From NCBI GenBank assembly GCA_018652595.1, contig JABIBU010000018.1, positions 1 through 46,598 on the forward strand: a stretch of 46,598 nt of DNA, written 5' to 3'. This document shows, piece by piece, positions 26,667 to 34,830 of this stretch. The notes below the pieces were generated by a model. It saw only the letters and a program-made list of their open reading frames with translations, searched no databases and was not told where the DNA came from. Made by a program: the position numbers and the translations under genes. Origin of the DNA: Candidatus Magasanikiibacteriota bacterium. Its GTDB lineage: Bacteria; Patescibacteriota; Patescibacteriia; Magasanikbacterales; UBA922. The first letter of the stretch is position 1. Each line of letters opens with the position of its first letter.

Positions 26667-27332
26667 ATGAACTTCTACGCCCTATCAGCTTTGGTCAATA
26701 TAATAATATTAACAATTTTAATTATTGTGATCTTGATAAAAAGAAAAGAATCACGACCGTTAAATTATTTTAATATTTTTAATCTATTTGCTTTGGGTTG
26801 GTCAATTGGCTATTTCTTTTGGCAAATATCTGGTAGCTACGAAACTGCTTTGTTTTGGGTAAAGTTTCTTATGTTTTCCGCCATGTGGGCATCTCCAGCC
26901 TTCTTCCACTTTACAGCTGTCATTGCGAACAAGGAATCTAGGCTACTTAGTTGGATCATACTATCCTACATGATAAATATTCCTTTTGTTTATCTAAATT
27001 TTACCTCCCCCCTCTTTATATCACACCTTGAAACAAAGTTAGACATATCATTCTTTCCAACCGCTGGAATATTCTTTAGTGTTTTTCTTTTTCAATGGGC
27101 CGTCTGGCTACTCTGGGGATTTTCAGAACTATTCAGAGCATGGAAGTCTACCTACGACGAAAAACAAAAAAAACTATTGAAGAATTTATCTATAACAACC
27201 TTCGTTGCAATATTGGCTGGAAGTGTTAACTACTTTTTGTGGTACAATATCCCCGTACCACCAATAACCATGATAGTATTTGGCATTTACGGGATAGTCG
27301 TCGCCTATTTACTTCTAAAAAAGAATTTGTAA
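26667..27332 (+). CDS. 7TM sensor-type membrane protein (histidine kinase N-terminal region)
   Basis: A 221-residue protein with seven hydrophobic segments, matching in layout the 'histidine kinase N-terminal 7TM region' domain. It ends right after the last helix (AYLLLKKNL), so there is no kinase, PAS or output domain. It may be a stand-alone sensor or a membrane scaffold. It is three bases upstream of the xer gene. Confidence 0.7.
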   Translation: MNFYALSALVNIIILTILIIVILIKRKESRPLNYFNIFNLFALGWSIGYFFWQISGSYETALFWVKFLMFSAMWASPAFFHFTAVIANKESRLLSWIILSYMINIPFVYLNFTSPLFISHLETKLDISFFPTAGIFFSVFLFQWAVWLLWGFSELFRAWKSTYDEKQKKLLKNLSITTFVAILAGSVNYFLWYNIPVPPITMIVFGIYGIVVAYLLLKKNL

Positions 27333-27335
27333 TAT

Positions 27336-28343
27336 ATGTCTCAAAAACTAATAAAAAAATACTTACAAGATTTTTTGGAACATCTAGAGATTGAAAAAAA
27401 TCGAAGTGAAAAGACGATTCAAAATTATGATTTTTATTTGAATAGATTTGTTGGTTGGCTTGGGGACAAAAAGCCAGAAGCAATAACCGGAGAAAAAATG
27501 CGCAAATTTCGTCTCTGGCTCAATCGACTAGTAGACGTACATGGTGATCCCCTGAAAAAAAACACCCAAAATTACCATCTTATTGCCTTGCGCTCGTTTT
27601 TGAAATACTTGGCAAAAAGAGATGTAGACACCCTAGCTCCAGAAAAAATAGAACTAATGAAAATGCCAGACAGAGAGGTCAGCTTTCTTGAAGGTGGCGA
27701 CTTGGATAGACTACTGGAAGCTCCTTTCAAAAATATTAATAATAAAAGTCTAGAAAAAAATGAAAAAAAAGCATCCAACACGGTCTTGATTGCCTTTCGA
27801 GATAAGGCCATATTGGAACTGCTCTTTTCTGCTGGCTTGCGTGTATCAGAGCTATCCAAATTAAAAATCCAAAATATAAATTTGAAAAAAGAAGAATTTA
27901 CTATATTGGGAAAGGGTGGCAAATCAAGAGTAGTCTTTTTATCAGAACAATCTAAATATTGGCTAAAAAAATACTTAGAAGCCAGAAAAGACATGAACCC
28001 TTATATGTTCATCTCCCATGACAAAAGATCTGGTAATTCTAAGACAGTAAAAGTAAAAGGTAAGCGAGTTGAGGTAGATGACCGGCCCATCACACCACGC
28101 TCTGTACAACGCATGGTACAAAAATACGCTCGTGCTGCTGGCATTACCAAACCAGTAACCCCTCATACCCTGCGCCACTCTTATGCGACTGATCTACTAC
28201 AAAATGGGGCCGACATCAGGAGCGTACAGACCATGTTGGGGCATTCATCAATAACGACAACCCAACTGTATACCCATATTACTGATAGAGGGCTAAAGAA
28301 TATTTATAAAAAATTTCATGGCAAAAAGAGAGGAGAGGGTTGA
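27336..28343 (+). CDS. Xer-type tyrosine recombinase
   Basis: A 335-residue tyrosine recombinase. The SAM-like N-terminal core-binding domain covers about 1-105. The catalytic set is Arg in SAGLRVSELSKL, Lys in GKGGKSRVVF, HTLRHSYAT, GHSSITTT and the nucleophile Tyr in QLYTHIT near 313. An extra hydrophilic insert (RSGNSKTVKVKGKRVEVDD) lengthens it relative to XerC/XerD (~300). In CPR genomes such a protein is often the single Xer for chromosome dimer resolution. The adjacent tRNA-Arg leaves an integrase role open. Its TGA stop overlaps the tRNA promoter. Confidence 0.9.
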   Translation: MSQKLIKKYLQDFLEHLEIEKNRSEKTIQNYDFYLNRFVGWLGDKKPEAITGEKMRKFRLWLNRLVDVHGDPLKKNTQNYHLIALRSFLKYLAKRDVDTLAPEKIELMKMPDREVSFLEGGDLDRLLEAPFKNINNKSLEKNEKKASNTVLIAFRDKAILELLFSAGLRVSELSKLKIQNINLKKEEFTILGKGGKSRVVFLSEQSKYWLKKYLEARKDMNPYMFISHDKRSGNSKTVKVKGKRVEVDDRPITPRSVQRMVQKYARAAGITKPVTPHTLRHSYATDLLQNGADIRSVQTMLGHSSITTTQLYTHITDRGLKNIYKKFHGKKRGEG

Positions 28344-28368
28344 CAAAGACAAAAAAATGTAGTATTAT
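28340..28368 (+). promoter_or_regulatory. promoter of tRNA-Arg, overlapping the xer stop codon
   Basis: TTGACA (28340-28345), 17 bp, TATTAT (28363-28368). The TGA of the recombinase is inside the -35 box. Confidence 0.82.
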
Positions 28369-28387
28369 TGTTGCATTGCGACATCAT

Positions 28388-28459
28388 GGGCCTGTAGTTC
28401 AATGGATAGAATAGAAGCCTTCTAAGCTTTAGATCGAGGTTCGATCCCTCGCAGGCCCA
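28388..28459 (+). tRNA. tRNA-Arg (UCU)
   Basis: Acceptor GGGCCTG/CAGGCCC with discriminator A, D-arm with AATGG, anticodon loop CTTCTAA (TCT), T-arm GAGGTTCGATCCCTC. CCA is not encoded. The downstream copy of its last ~20 bases at 28511-28530 matches at 15 of 20 positions. Confidence 0.97.
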
Positions 28460-28532
28460 CAATTTAATAATTCTCTAGGTTCTAGGCCCAAGGCCCACCA
28501 GCCCTGGGCTGGGATCCCTCGCCGGGACACAA

Positions 28533-28559
28533 AAATAACCACCCACAAGGTGGTTATTT
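28533..28559 (+). terminator. terminator after tRNA-Arg
   Basis: AAATAACCACC/GGTGGTTATTT stem with a CACAA loop, then ACTTTTAT. Confidence 0.8.
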
Positions 28560-28599
28560 ACTTTTATACAAAATTACTACAAATAATAACACAAAACAA

Positions 28600-28745
28600 C
28601 AAAGAAGAAACTAGGGGGGTTTGGGGGTGGCAAGTGTTTGAGCCCCCAGTGTATTGTAAATGATTACTTACTTAGTGGCTATGGGGCGAGTTTTGCACCC
28701 CCAAAACTTTTTGTTACTTTTTGGTTACAAAAAGTAAAGGCAATT
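28600..28745. repeat. G/C-tract and palindrome-rich intergenic sequence
   Basis: No gene is seen between 28560 and 28825. The stretch holds runs of G and C (GGGGGGTTTGGGGGTGG, GAGCCCCC) and the palindrome TTACTTTTTggttACAAAAAGTAA (about 28710-28735). This is repeat-type DNA rather than coding sequence. Confidence 0.5.
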
Positions 28746-28825
28746 CTGTCACAACGAAAATAATTTAAGCCGAACTATTGTTTAGATTATTATACACAAG
28801 CATAAGAAAATATCTTAACAGACTC

Positions 28826-28854
28826 TTGCCAAAAAAGCTAAAAAACCATATAAT
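28826..28854 (+). promoter_or_regulatory. promoter of the slipin gene
   Basis: TTGCCA (28826-28831), 17 bp, perfect TATAAT (28849-28854). The ~100-nt leader contains a palindromic element. Confidence 0.72.
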
Positions 28855-28885
28855 ACTTATATAAAATCATTTAATTTAAAGAAAG

Positions 28886-28938
28886 GGATCCCTCCGCTCC
28901 ATCCTGGATTTCATCAGGACTCCGGTCGGGATGACAAC
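28886..28938. repeat. palindromic MITE-like element in the slipin leader
   Basis: GGGATCCCTCCG and CGGTCGGGATGAC flank a TCCTG/CAGGA hairpin. This 'ggatccctccg...gggatgaca' style recalls small interspersed repeats of many bacterial genomes. It lies between promoter and start codon. Confidence 0.55.
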
Positions 28939-28959
28939 ACCCTTCATAACCAAAAAACT

Positions 28960-29703
28960 ATGGAACTCGTAACACCAATATTGGTCGTCGTTGCTGTAAT
29001 TATCCTCATCAGCATCCGCCAGGTGAACCAATACCAAAGAGGGGTAAAGTTTATGCTTGGAAAATATACCAAAACTGTCGAACCGGGCTGGAGACTTATT
29101 TTCCCTATTATTCAGAGCATGACAAAAGTAGACATTAGGACCAAAGCTGTAGATGTACCTTTTCAAGAAGCTATTACAAAAGACAATGTAACAACAAAAA
29201 TTAATGCTGTTATTTATTATAAGGTCAATGATTCGGCTAGGGCAATCTTGGAAGTAGAAAATTTCTGGTTTGCTGTAAGCCAATTGGCCCAGACAACCAT
29301 GAGAAACATAGCTGGTGAATTAGAGTTGGACGAACTACTGGCCAACCGTGACGAGGCGGCTAAACGCATCAAAGAAATAGTCGACAAAGCCTCTGACCCT
29401 TGGGGGATAAAAGTGGAAACAGTGGAACTAAAAGATGTAATCTTACCAGAAGACATGCAAAGAGTAATTGCCAAACAAGCCGAAGCTGAACGAGAAAGAA
29501 GGGCTGTGGTGATCAAATCCAGAGGCGAAGTTGAGGCTTCAGAAAATCTAGCCCAAGCTGCTGGCACACTATCAGCACAACCTGGCGCACTACACCTTAG
29601 AACTTTGAACACACTAAACGATCTAAGTTCTGATCAATCCAACACTGTTATTTTTGCAATGCCACTGGAAGTACTGAGAGCATTCGAAAAGATGGGGAAA
29701 TAA
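28960..29703 (+). CDS. slipin (stomatin/SPFH band 7 family)
   Basis: A 247-residue protein with one N-terminal hydrophobic hairpin (about 5-20), then an SPFH domain. The domain has YQRGVKFMLGKYTKTVEPGW, the VDIRTKAVDVP stretch, a TKDNVTTKINAVIYYKV core and a helical coiled region AKQAEAERERRA (near 168-180). The C-terminal oligomerisation tail is present. Slipins scaffold membrane microdomains and often pair with an NfeD protease partner, which is absent here. Confidence 0.92.
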   Translation: MELVTPILVVVAVIILISIRQVNQYQRGVKFMLGKYTKTVEPGWRLIFPIIQSMTKVDIRTKAVDVPFQEAITKDNVTTKINAVIYYKVNDSARAILEVENFWFAVSQLAQTTMRNIAGELELDELLANRDEAAKRIKEIVDKASDPWGIKVETVELKDVILPEDMQRVIAKQAEAERERRAVVIKSRGEVEASENLAQAAGTLSAQPGALHLRTLNTLNDLSSDQSNTVIFAMPLEVLRAFEKMGK

Positions 29704-29708
29704 AAAAT

Positions 29709-29741
29709 AAAAAACATTTACACTACGCGAATGTTTTTTAT
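29709..29741 (+). terminator. terminator of the slipin gene
   Basis: AAAAAACATT/AATGTTTTTT stem with an 11-nt loop, then ATTATTTT. Confidence 0.85.
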
Positions 29742-29816
29742 TATTTTATTAATAGTACGGACAGATCCTATTGAATTTGGTACTTCAAATAAAAGACTAA
29801 TTTAAATCATAATTTT

Positions 29817-30587
29817 ATGGTAAACCCAGACACAAAATCACACAGTGGAGAAAATGAGGGACAAAGTGATTCTCACACACCAGAATCACCAGAAAGAGAC
29901 AGGGGTATAAAAAACTTGCAAGAATTAAGAGATGATTTCAAAAATTCGGGTGATGATTTTGACAGTATCCGTGCTCAAACCATGTCCACCTATGATGAGT
30001 GGGATAGGATAAATAAATTATTGGAGGAAAAGGAAGCTGAGTACAATGAAGCCAAACAAGGGAATGATCCTGGAAGAGAATCACAAGCATCTTTGGCTTT
30101 AGACACAACCTTAAAAGATTTAAATGAAATCAGCAAAAAACTTGATGATCTGGACGAGCAAGCAAATCTTGCCTGGACAAAATATGACAACAACCACAAA
30201 GAAATGAGAAACGGAATGGAAGAACGCTACAAAAACTTGCCTTTTTGGAAGATTCACGAAACAAAAGCAGACCAAAGCACACTAGATAACAATAACTATA
30301 GGACAGAGAACATTGGTACAAGCTCCAAAAATGCTCTGGAAGAAATCATACAAAGAAAAGGATCTGGCCAAGATATTATTGTTTTAAAAAGAGAGGGTGA
30401 GTATATAATCGCCATTAAGCAACCATTGGACAACAACACTGCCGAACTTCTTATTAAAACTGGCTACAAAGAAACGCTTTCCGACACCTCAGACCCTTTT
30501 ACCTTCAGAGAGCAGCTGGATAGCCTATTGTCGCAAGGCAAAAAGTTTGAATTCACAACCGACAAAAGACTCTTTGTCAAAGAATAA
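29817..30587 (+). CDS. hypothetical coiled-coil protein
   Basis: A 256-residue hydrophilic protein with a disordered acidic start (residues 1-28), a long coiled coil (about 30-130, LLEEKEAEYNEA and LNEISKKLDDLDEQ), and a compact C-terminal part (about 165-256) with REGEYIIAIKQPL. There is no signal or membrane segment. No family is recognised. It forms a single-gene unit between terminators. It abuts the left end of the mobile element and is probably chromosomal. Confidence 0.65.
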   Translation: MVNPDTKSHSGENEGQSDSHTPESPERDRGIKNLQELRDDFKNSGDDFDSIRAQTMSTYDEWDRINKLLEEKEAEYNEAKQGNDPGRESQASLALDTTLKDLNEISKKLDDLDEQANLAWTKYDNNHKEMRNGMEERYKNLPFWKIHETKADQSTLDNNNYRTENIGTSSKNALEEIIQRKGSGQDIIVLKREGEYIIAIKQPLDNNTAELLIKTGYKETLSDTSDPFTFREQLDSLLSQGKKFEFTTDKRLFVKE

Positions 30588-30603
30588 CTATATTTCGTAG
30601 AAT

Positions 30604-30635
30604 AAAAAAACAACCTCGTAAGGTTGTTTTTTAAT
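30604..30635. terminator. bidirectional terminator
   Basis: AAAAAACAACCT/AGGTTGTTTTTT with a CGTA loop, between convergent genes ending at 30587 (+) and 30645 (-). Confidence 0.9.
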
Positions 30636-30644
30636 TTTGCAAAT

Positions 30645-32246
30645 TCACTCTGGGGTGGCCAACGGGGGCTGACCCAAGACTTTCTGTTGAGTTAAGAATA
30701 AATCTTTGAATTCATCGTGTGGTTCTATTGCAACTACTTTCTTACCATTTACCCAAATTCTTTTGATAACCATCAAAATCCACTCTCTCTGGTCTTCTGG
30801 TGTGCTGTTAATCCGCCAAAATTTGCCGAAATTCTTAAGAAACTTCTCAGTCTGGCGTAATCTATCCTTTACCAGTTTATCTTTGTTTTTCGCGGTAATT
30901 CCTTGTTTTTCAAATTGTTTTATTTTTCTCTGAATTTCTCCAACATCTCTTCTGTATTTATCATCGTCCAATTCTCCCATCTCATACATAGTGTTAAGTC
31001 TTTTCCGCCTACCCTCTAATTGATTAACCTCTTTTTGTAAATCGCTAGAACCCAAGTATTCTTTTAGACTAACCTCAAGATTTTTTAATACTTTCTCTAT
31101 AATATCATCAGGTAGTTTTAACCCCTCCATAAAGTCTAAAACCTGTTTATCAATAATATCACAAGATACCGATGGTTGTTTGCAGTCTTTGTATTCCCTC
31201 CTAATTTTACAACCATAATTCAAAACTTCACCAATCTTACGACCAGATCTCTCACAATACATTTTGGGAAGCATCTTAGTATTGGGGTTATCAGTTTTGT
31301 TCTTATCAAAATGTTTCCTACATTTGTTACAATAAAGTAATCCTTGAAGCAGATAAAATCTGTGTTGGGCTACTGGTCTTCCATTAGTATTACGGCGCTC
31401 CTCAATTTTTTCTTGAACCTTATCAAAAACGACTTTTGAAACTATGGGCTTATGTGCGCCCTTTAGTTCTGGGTAACCCCTACGAGGAGAATATATAAGA
31501 CCAATATAGGTTTTATTTTTCAAAATGTCTTTTATGGAGCCGTAGCCGAACGGATTTCCATTTTTTGTTTTTATTCCTAGTCTGTTTATTTCAAAAGCTA
31601 TATCAGCGAAAGACTTTTGCCCTGTGGAATATAAATTAAATATGCTTTTAACTATCTTAACCTCTTCTTTGTGTACCCTCCACTCATCTTCATAAATAGG
31701 TCTGTCTTTTGTTGCGTCAAATCCTAATCTTTTTTTATAATAACCAAAAGGTGGATTACCTACCGGCTTTCCCTGTCTTCTTTTTTCCTGTAAAGCATCT
31801 TTTACCCAAAAACTTAATTGCTTGGAATAGTAGGCATCAAACAATTCGTTTATGCCCTCATTCAAAAAAGCAGACGGTTTTCTCCAGTCTCCAAAGGGTT
31901 GGGTAACCGATATGACATCAATGTCCAACTTTTCACGAAGATTTTCTTTATTTTTTCGTGCATCACTAACATTACGAGCAAAACGAGAAGTATGGTATAC
32001 CAAAATAACACCAAATTTCTTTTTTTGAGCATCATCCATCATCCTCAAAAAGTCGCTTCTCTTTTTCGTTGAAGTACCAGAAATTAGATCTTTGTATTGA
32101 TCTACTATATTTAACCCTTCTCGTTTAGCGTATTCTCTTATAACCCTCTCTTGATTTTCTGGCGAAAAACCCTTGTCTTGTTCTTCCGTGCTTTCACGAA
32201 TGTAATAGACGGCTTTTAATTGTTTATGTGAAATTTGTTTTTTCAT
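30645..32246 (-). CDS. large serine recombinase / integrase
   Basis: A ~533-residue site-specific recombinase. The resolvase domain (about 10-150) has YYIRESTEEQ with the nucleophile Ser and SRFARNVSDA. The Recombinase domain (about 175-280) has PPFGYYKKR. A zinc ribbon with YCNKCRKHF and a later Cys pair follows, then a coiled coil (about 410-470). It integrates or excises DNA by 2-bp staggered cuts. The ATG at 32246 (MKKQISHK) leaves a ~20-nt leader. Earlier ATGs at 32267 and 32270 lie almost at the transcript start. Its last codons (CGTTGGCCACCCC) coincide with a copy of the tRNA-His 3' end. Confidence 0.93.
   Translation of the reverse strand: MKKQISHKQLKAVYYIRESTEEQDKGFSPENQERVIREYAKREGLNIVDQYKDLISGTSTKKRSDFLRMMDDAQKKKFGVILVYHTSRFARNVSDARKNKENLREKLDIDVISVTQPFGDWRKPSAFLNEGINELFDAYYSKQLSFWVKDALQEKRRQGKPVGNPPFGYYKKRLGFDATKDRPIYEDEWRVHKEEVKIVKSIFNLYSTGQKSFADIAFEINRLGIKTKNGNPFGYGSIKDILKNKTYIGLIYSPRRGYPELKGAHKPIVSKVVFDKVQEKIEERRNTNGRPVAQHRFYLLQGLLYCNKCRKHFDKNKTDNPNTKMLPKMYCERSGRKIGEVLNYGCKIRREYKDCKQPSVSCDIIDKQVLDFMEGLKLPDDIIEKVLKNLEVSLKEYLGSSDLQKEVNQLEGRRKRLNTMYEMGELDDDKYRRDVGEIQRKIKQFEKQGITAKNKDKLVKDRLRQTEKFLKNFGKFWRINSTPEDQREWILMVIKRIWVNGKKVVAIEPHDEFKDLFLTQQKVLGQPPLATPE
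30652..30664. other. putative att site (distal repeat of tRNA-His 3' end)
   Basis: GGGGTGGCCAACG overlaps the last codons of the recombinase. One base differs from the tRNA copy at 38389-38401. Confidence 0.55.
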
Positions 32247-32253
32247 ATAACCA

Positions 32254-32282
32254 TTGACTATTTGCATCATCCATTATATTAT
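32254..32282 (+). promoter_or_regulatory. promoter of the AlbA_2 gene
   Basis: TTGACT (32254-32259), 17 bp, TATTAT (32277-32282), ~22-nt leader. Its -10 overlaps that of the opposing recombinase promoter. Confidence 0.72.
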
Positions 32283-32301
32283 ACAACCTACTTTTAATCA
32301 A
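32273..32301 (-). promoter_or_regulatory. promoter of the serine recombinase
   Basis: TTGATT (32296-32301), 17 bp, TATAAT (32273-32278) on the minus strand, face to face with the 32254 promoter. Confidence 0.65.
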
Positions 32302-32310
32302 CTAAAATAT

Positions 32311-33549
32311 ATGTTTTTCAATAAAGATTTTGGCTCTATAAATTTTGAAGATATAGAGTACTTGGTAGACAACAAAATACCTGAAAATAGTAGACTAGAG
32401 TATAAGCAAGTTGTTTGGGGTGGAAAAGATGAAGATGTAAGGGAAATGTTGAGAGACATAACCTCAATTGCCAACAGTTATGGTGGTCATATAATTTTAG
32501 GTATCAAAGAAAACAATACTGACGGATCAGCCGAAGAAATCGCGAACATAGACAAGGCAGAGGAGGAGATGGATAGAATACAATCAATTTGTTTATCAAG
32601 TGTCCAGCCTAGAATAGGTGGTTTGCACATAAAAATCTTAAGTAAAGAAGGTGTCAGTATAATAATTATTAAGGTTCCATACAGTTTTAGAGCCCCTCAT
32701 CTTATTACTTACAAGGGTCTCAACCAATTTTGGATTAGACACGATAAACAAAAATCAAAAATGGCCGTTGAGGAAATTGGAGGCTCCTTTATCAAAAAAG
32801 AGGGTCTTTCTAAAAGTGCAAATGATTTTTTAGAAGAAAGGAGAAGAAAAATCACCAAATTATCGGAGGGCCAACCATATCTCACTATGGCTGTATATCC
32901 AATAGAACAGAGAGGAGATTTTCTAGACACACAAGACCAAGAACTGAGAGAAATAATGAAAAAACAATCTGAGGCAAGATATGGCGGTGTTGGTTTTGAT
33001 TTTACATACACGAATGTACATCCAACACATAATGGTTTAGAAATAAACGATCTCAACAATGATTGGAGAAACCTTGAGGTTTTTAGGAATGGCTATATTG
33101 AAGCGCGTATCAATGGTGGTGAAATAAGCTTTTCAGATATAAAAAAATTTGAGGAACAACAGGAGGAAGGTAAAACCAAAGTCACCAATTTTAATGTATT
33201 AAGCACTTGGTGTGTAATAGAATATATTCATAGTTTTCTTAAACAGGTAGAAAGGGTCTCTAAGCACTTGGGCTATGATGGACAATATCTTGTATTTGTA
33301 GATCTCCTAAATATAAAAGATTATGGGCTCCCAAAATATAAAGAAGGTTCACACTTTGGAATTAGAGATAAATATGATTTGGGTTTTTGGAATGAAGAAA
33401 ATTTAAGACTAGGCGTATTCTCTCTTGATCAGATAGACCCAGATAAAAACACTAATTTCTTATGTGATAGATTATGGCAATCTTTTGGACACGAGAACCA
33501 TCCGTATACTATAGAGGGTGGCAACATCAAGGAACTTTTGGAAAGATAA
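32311..33549 (+). CDS. Schlafen AlbA_2 domain protein
   Basis: A 412-residue protein whose N-terminal ~150 residues form an AlbA_2 (Schlafen, formerly 'divergent AAA-4') domain. Its motifs are SRLEYKQVVWGG (near 26-37), the glycine-rich SIANSYGGHIILGIKE (near 55-70) and FWIRHDKQKSKM. The C-terminal 260 residues match nothing I know. Such proteins include predicted regulators, nucleic-acid binders and defence factors. The divergent, overlapping promoter arrangement with the recombinase suggests a regulator of integration. The ATG at 32311 is chosen because the promoter lies inside any longer frame. Confidence 0.75.
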   Translation: MFFNKDFGSINFEDIEYLVDNKIPENSRLEYKQVVWGGKDEDVREMLRDITSIANSYGGHIILGIKENNTDGSAEEIANIDKAEEEMDRIQSICLSSVQPRIGGLHIKILSKEGVSIIIIKVPYSFRAPHLITYKGLNQFWIRHDKQKSKMAVEEIGGSFIKKEGLSKSANDFLEERRRKITKLSEGQPYLTMAVYPIEQRGDFLDTQDQELREIMKKQSEARYGGVGFDFTYTNVHPTHNGLEINDLNNDWRNLEVFRNGYIEARINGGEISFSDIKKFEEQQEEGKTKVTNFNVLSTWCVIEYIHSFLKQVERVSKHLGYDGQYLVFVDLLNIKDYGLPKYKEGSHFGIRDKYDLGFWNEENLRLGVFSLDQIDPDKNTNFLCDRLWQSFGHENHPYTIEGGNIKELLER

Positions 33550-33552
33550 AAA

Positions 33553-34632
33553 TTAACAATTCCCAGCCATAGTCCACCCAGCACCAACAGCTTCCTGCTG
33601 AGTACAAAACCACTTCTCACCTTTTGTTTCATCTATTTTAGTTCTACTGTAACTGGGGCAATCTGGTGTGTGATACAGCTTTCTATCATCAGAACTGATA
33701 TTACCTTTTATAACACAACCTTCCGCAGGTTGTGTTTGTATAACAACAGGTTCTTGGGTTATAACGGGCTCCTCAATAACATCTTCGGTTTCTTGTAAAT
33801 TAAAATTGTCACAGACATTATCAGCCCACAAACCTAACTTATTATTTTGGGCGTCTTTCTCTGCACCCTTAAATTCTTGTTGGTATTTGTATGGGGTATC
33901 GTATGTATATTCGTGTGCATATCCATTTTGGATCATCCATTTATTAAAAAACAGCCCATCTTCCCTAATAACATATCTCAATAAACGATTATATTTGTCC
34001 AATTCTCCTTGTGTTGGGTCAGTCTCTAGTCTAACTTTTTTATTTAATAATAATTTCACTGCCTGATCAGATGCTTCTTGCCCAAAACACTGTACAGGCT
34101 TTCGAGGATCTTTAGTTTCAGGTGTGTCTAACCCTATTAAACGCAATCTTTGTGAAGTCCCGTTTATATTTACATCAATTGTGTCACCGTCTACTACATT
34201 CGTGACTAAAAATACTTCGGTCGCACCACTCACTTTTTCTTCCTCATCATTTCCTTGATAAAAAGCCTCCTCTACTTGTGTTTTATCTAATTCACCGCCT
34301 ATACCAACAACACCCTGCTCTTCTGAATTATTATTTGCTTCATTCTGGATTATGTTATCATCATCTAAATTTTCTTTCTTTTGTGTTTCGTTATCTGTTA
34401 TTGTAACTGTTTTATTTTCAAAATCGTTATAAGTAATTGGCTCGGCTGTCAAACCAATCATAAAAAAAGAAAAAAACATCAAACCACCGATAGAAAGACT
34501 AACAGTTTTTCTAGTGAGTTCTTTCTTAACCAATTTTGATATAATTCTAGGATCCAAAAGTCCGATAATTAGTGTAGGAATACTAAAAAAGAAAATAAGT
34601 ATAAATAGTGTATCCATATTTATACTTTCCAT
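33553..34632 (-). CDS. membrane-anchored staphylococcal-nuclease homolog
   Basis: A 359-residue protein with two N-terminal hydrophobic segments (about 7-27 and 43-62) and an acidic Asn/Glu linker (to about 140). A thermonuclease (SNc) domain follows (about 143-275) with VVDGDTIDV, LRLIGLDTPE, DKYNRLLRYV and NGYAHEY. A Cys-containing C-terminal domain (about 307-359) has HTPDCPSYSRT and WFCTQQEAVGAGW. It should cut DNA or RNA outside the cell with calcium. An alternative start is 34617. It overlaps the zinc-ribbon gene by 13 bp and converges on the AlbA_2 gene three bases away. Confidence 0.9.
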   Translation of the reverse strand: MESINMDTLFILIFFFSIPTLIIGLLDPRIISKLVKKELTRKTVSLSIGGLMFFSFFMIGLTAEPITYNDFENKTVTITDNETQKKENLDDDNIIQNEANNNSEEQGVVGIGGELDKTQVEEAFYQGNDEEEKVSGATEVFLVTNVVDGDTIDVNINGTSQRLRLIGLDTPETKDPRKPVQCFGQEASDQAVKLLLNKKVRLETDPTQGELDKYNRLLRYVIREDGLFFNKWMIQNGYAHEYTYDTPYKYQQEFKGAEKDAQNNKLGLWADNVCDNFNLQETEDVIEEPVITQEPVVIQTQPAEGCVIKGNISSDDRKLYHTPDCPSYSRTKIDETKGEKWFCTQQEAVGAGWTMAGNC

Positions 34633-34799
34633 TTAAGCCCACATTCTTCACATCTTTTATGTCTAGGCCAGAGTGGATAAAAAATTATAGGAAGACCCAG
34701 GTTTACCATAACCCAAAACCAGTAAAAACGCGGAGCTTTAAGATTTCCTCGTTTTACTTGTGTACTTTCACACTTGGGACACTCATTCTGATATGTCAT
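34620..34799 (-). CDS. 59-residue zinc-ribbon membrane protein
   Basis: This short gene encodes CPKC (7-10), a hydrophobic helix (about 24-43, FYWFWVMVNLGLPIIFY) and a second pair CEEC (50-53). It is a four-Cys zinc ribbon split by one membrane segment. It overlaps the start of the nuclease gene, which points to translational coupling. The candidate structured RNA lies just upstream. Its function is unknown; a role in the secretion or folding of the nuclease is a guess. Confidence 0.65.
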   Translation of the reverse strand: MTYQNECPKCESTQVKRGNLKAPRFYWFWVMVNLGLPIIFYPLWPRHKRCEECGLKWKV

Positions 34800-34830
34800 A
34801 TTTTAATGGTTAAAAATAAAATTATATAAC

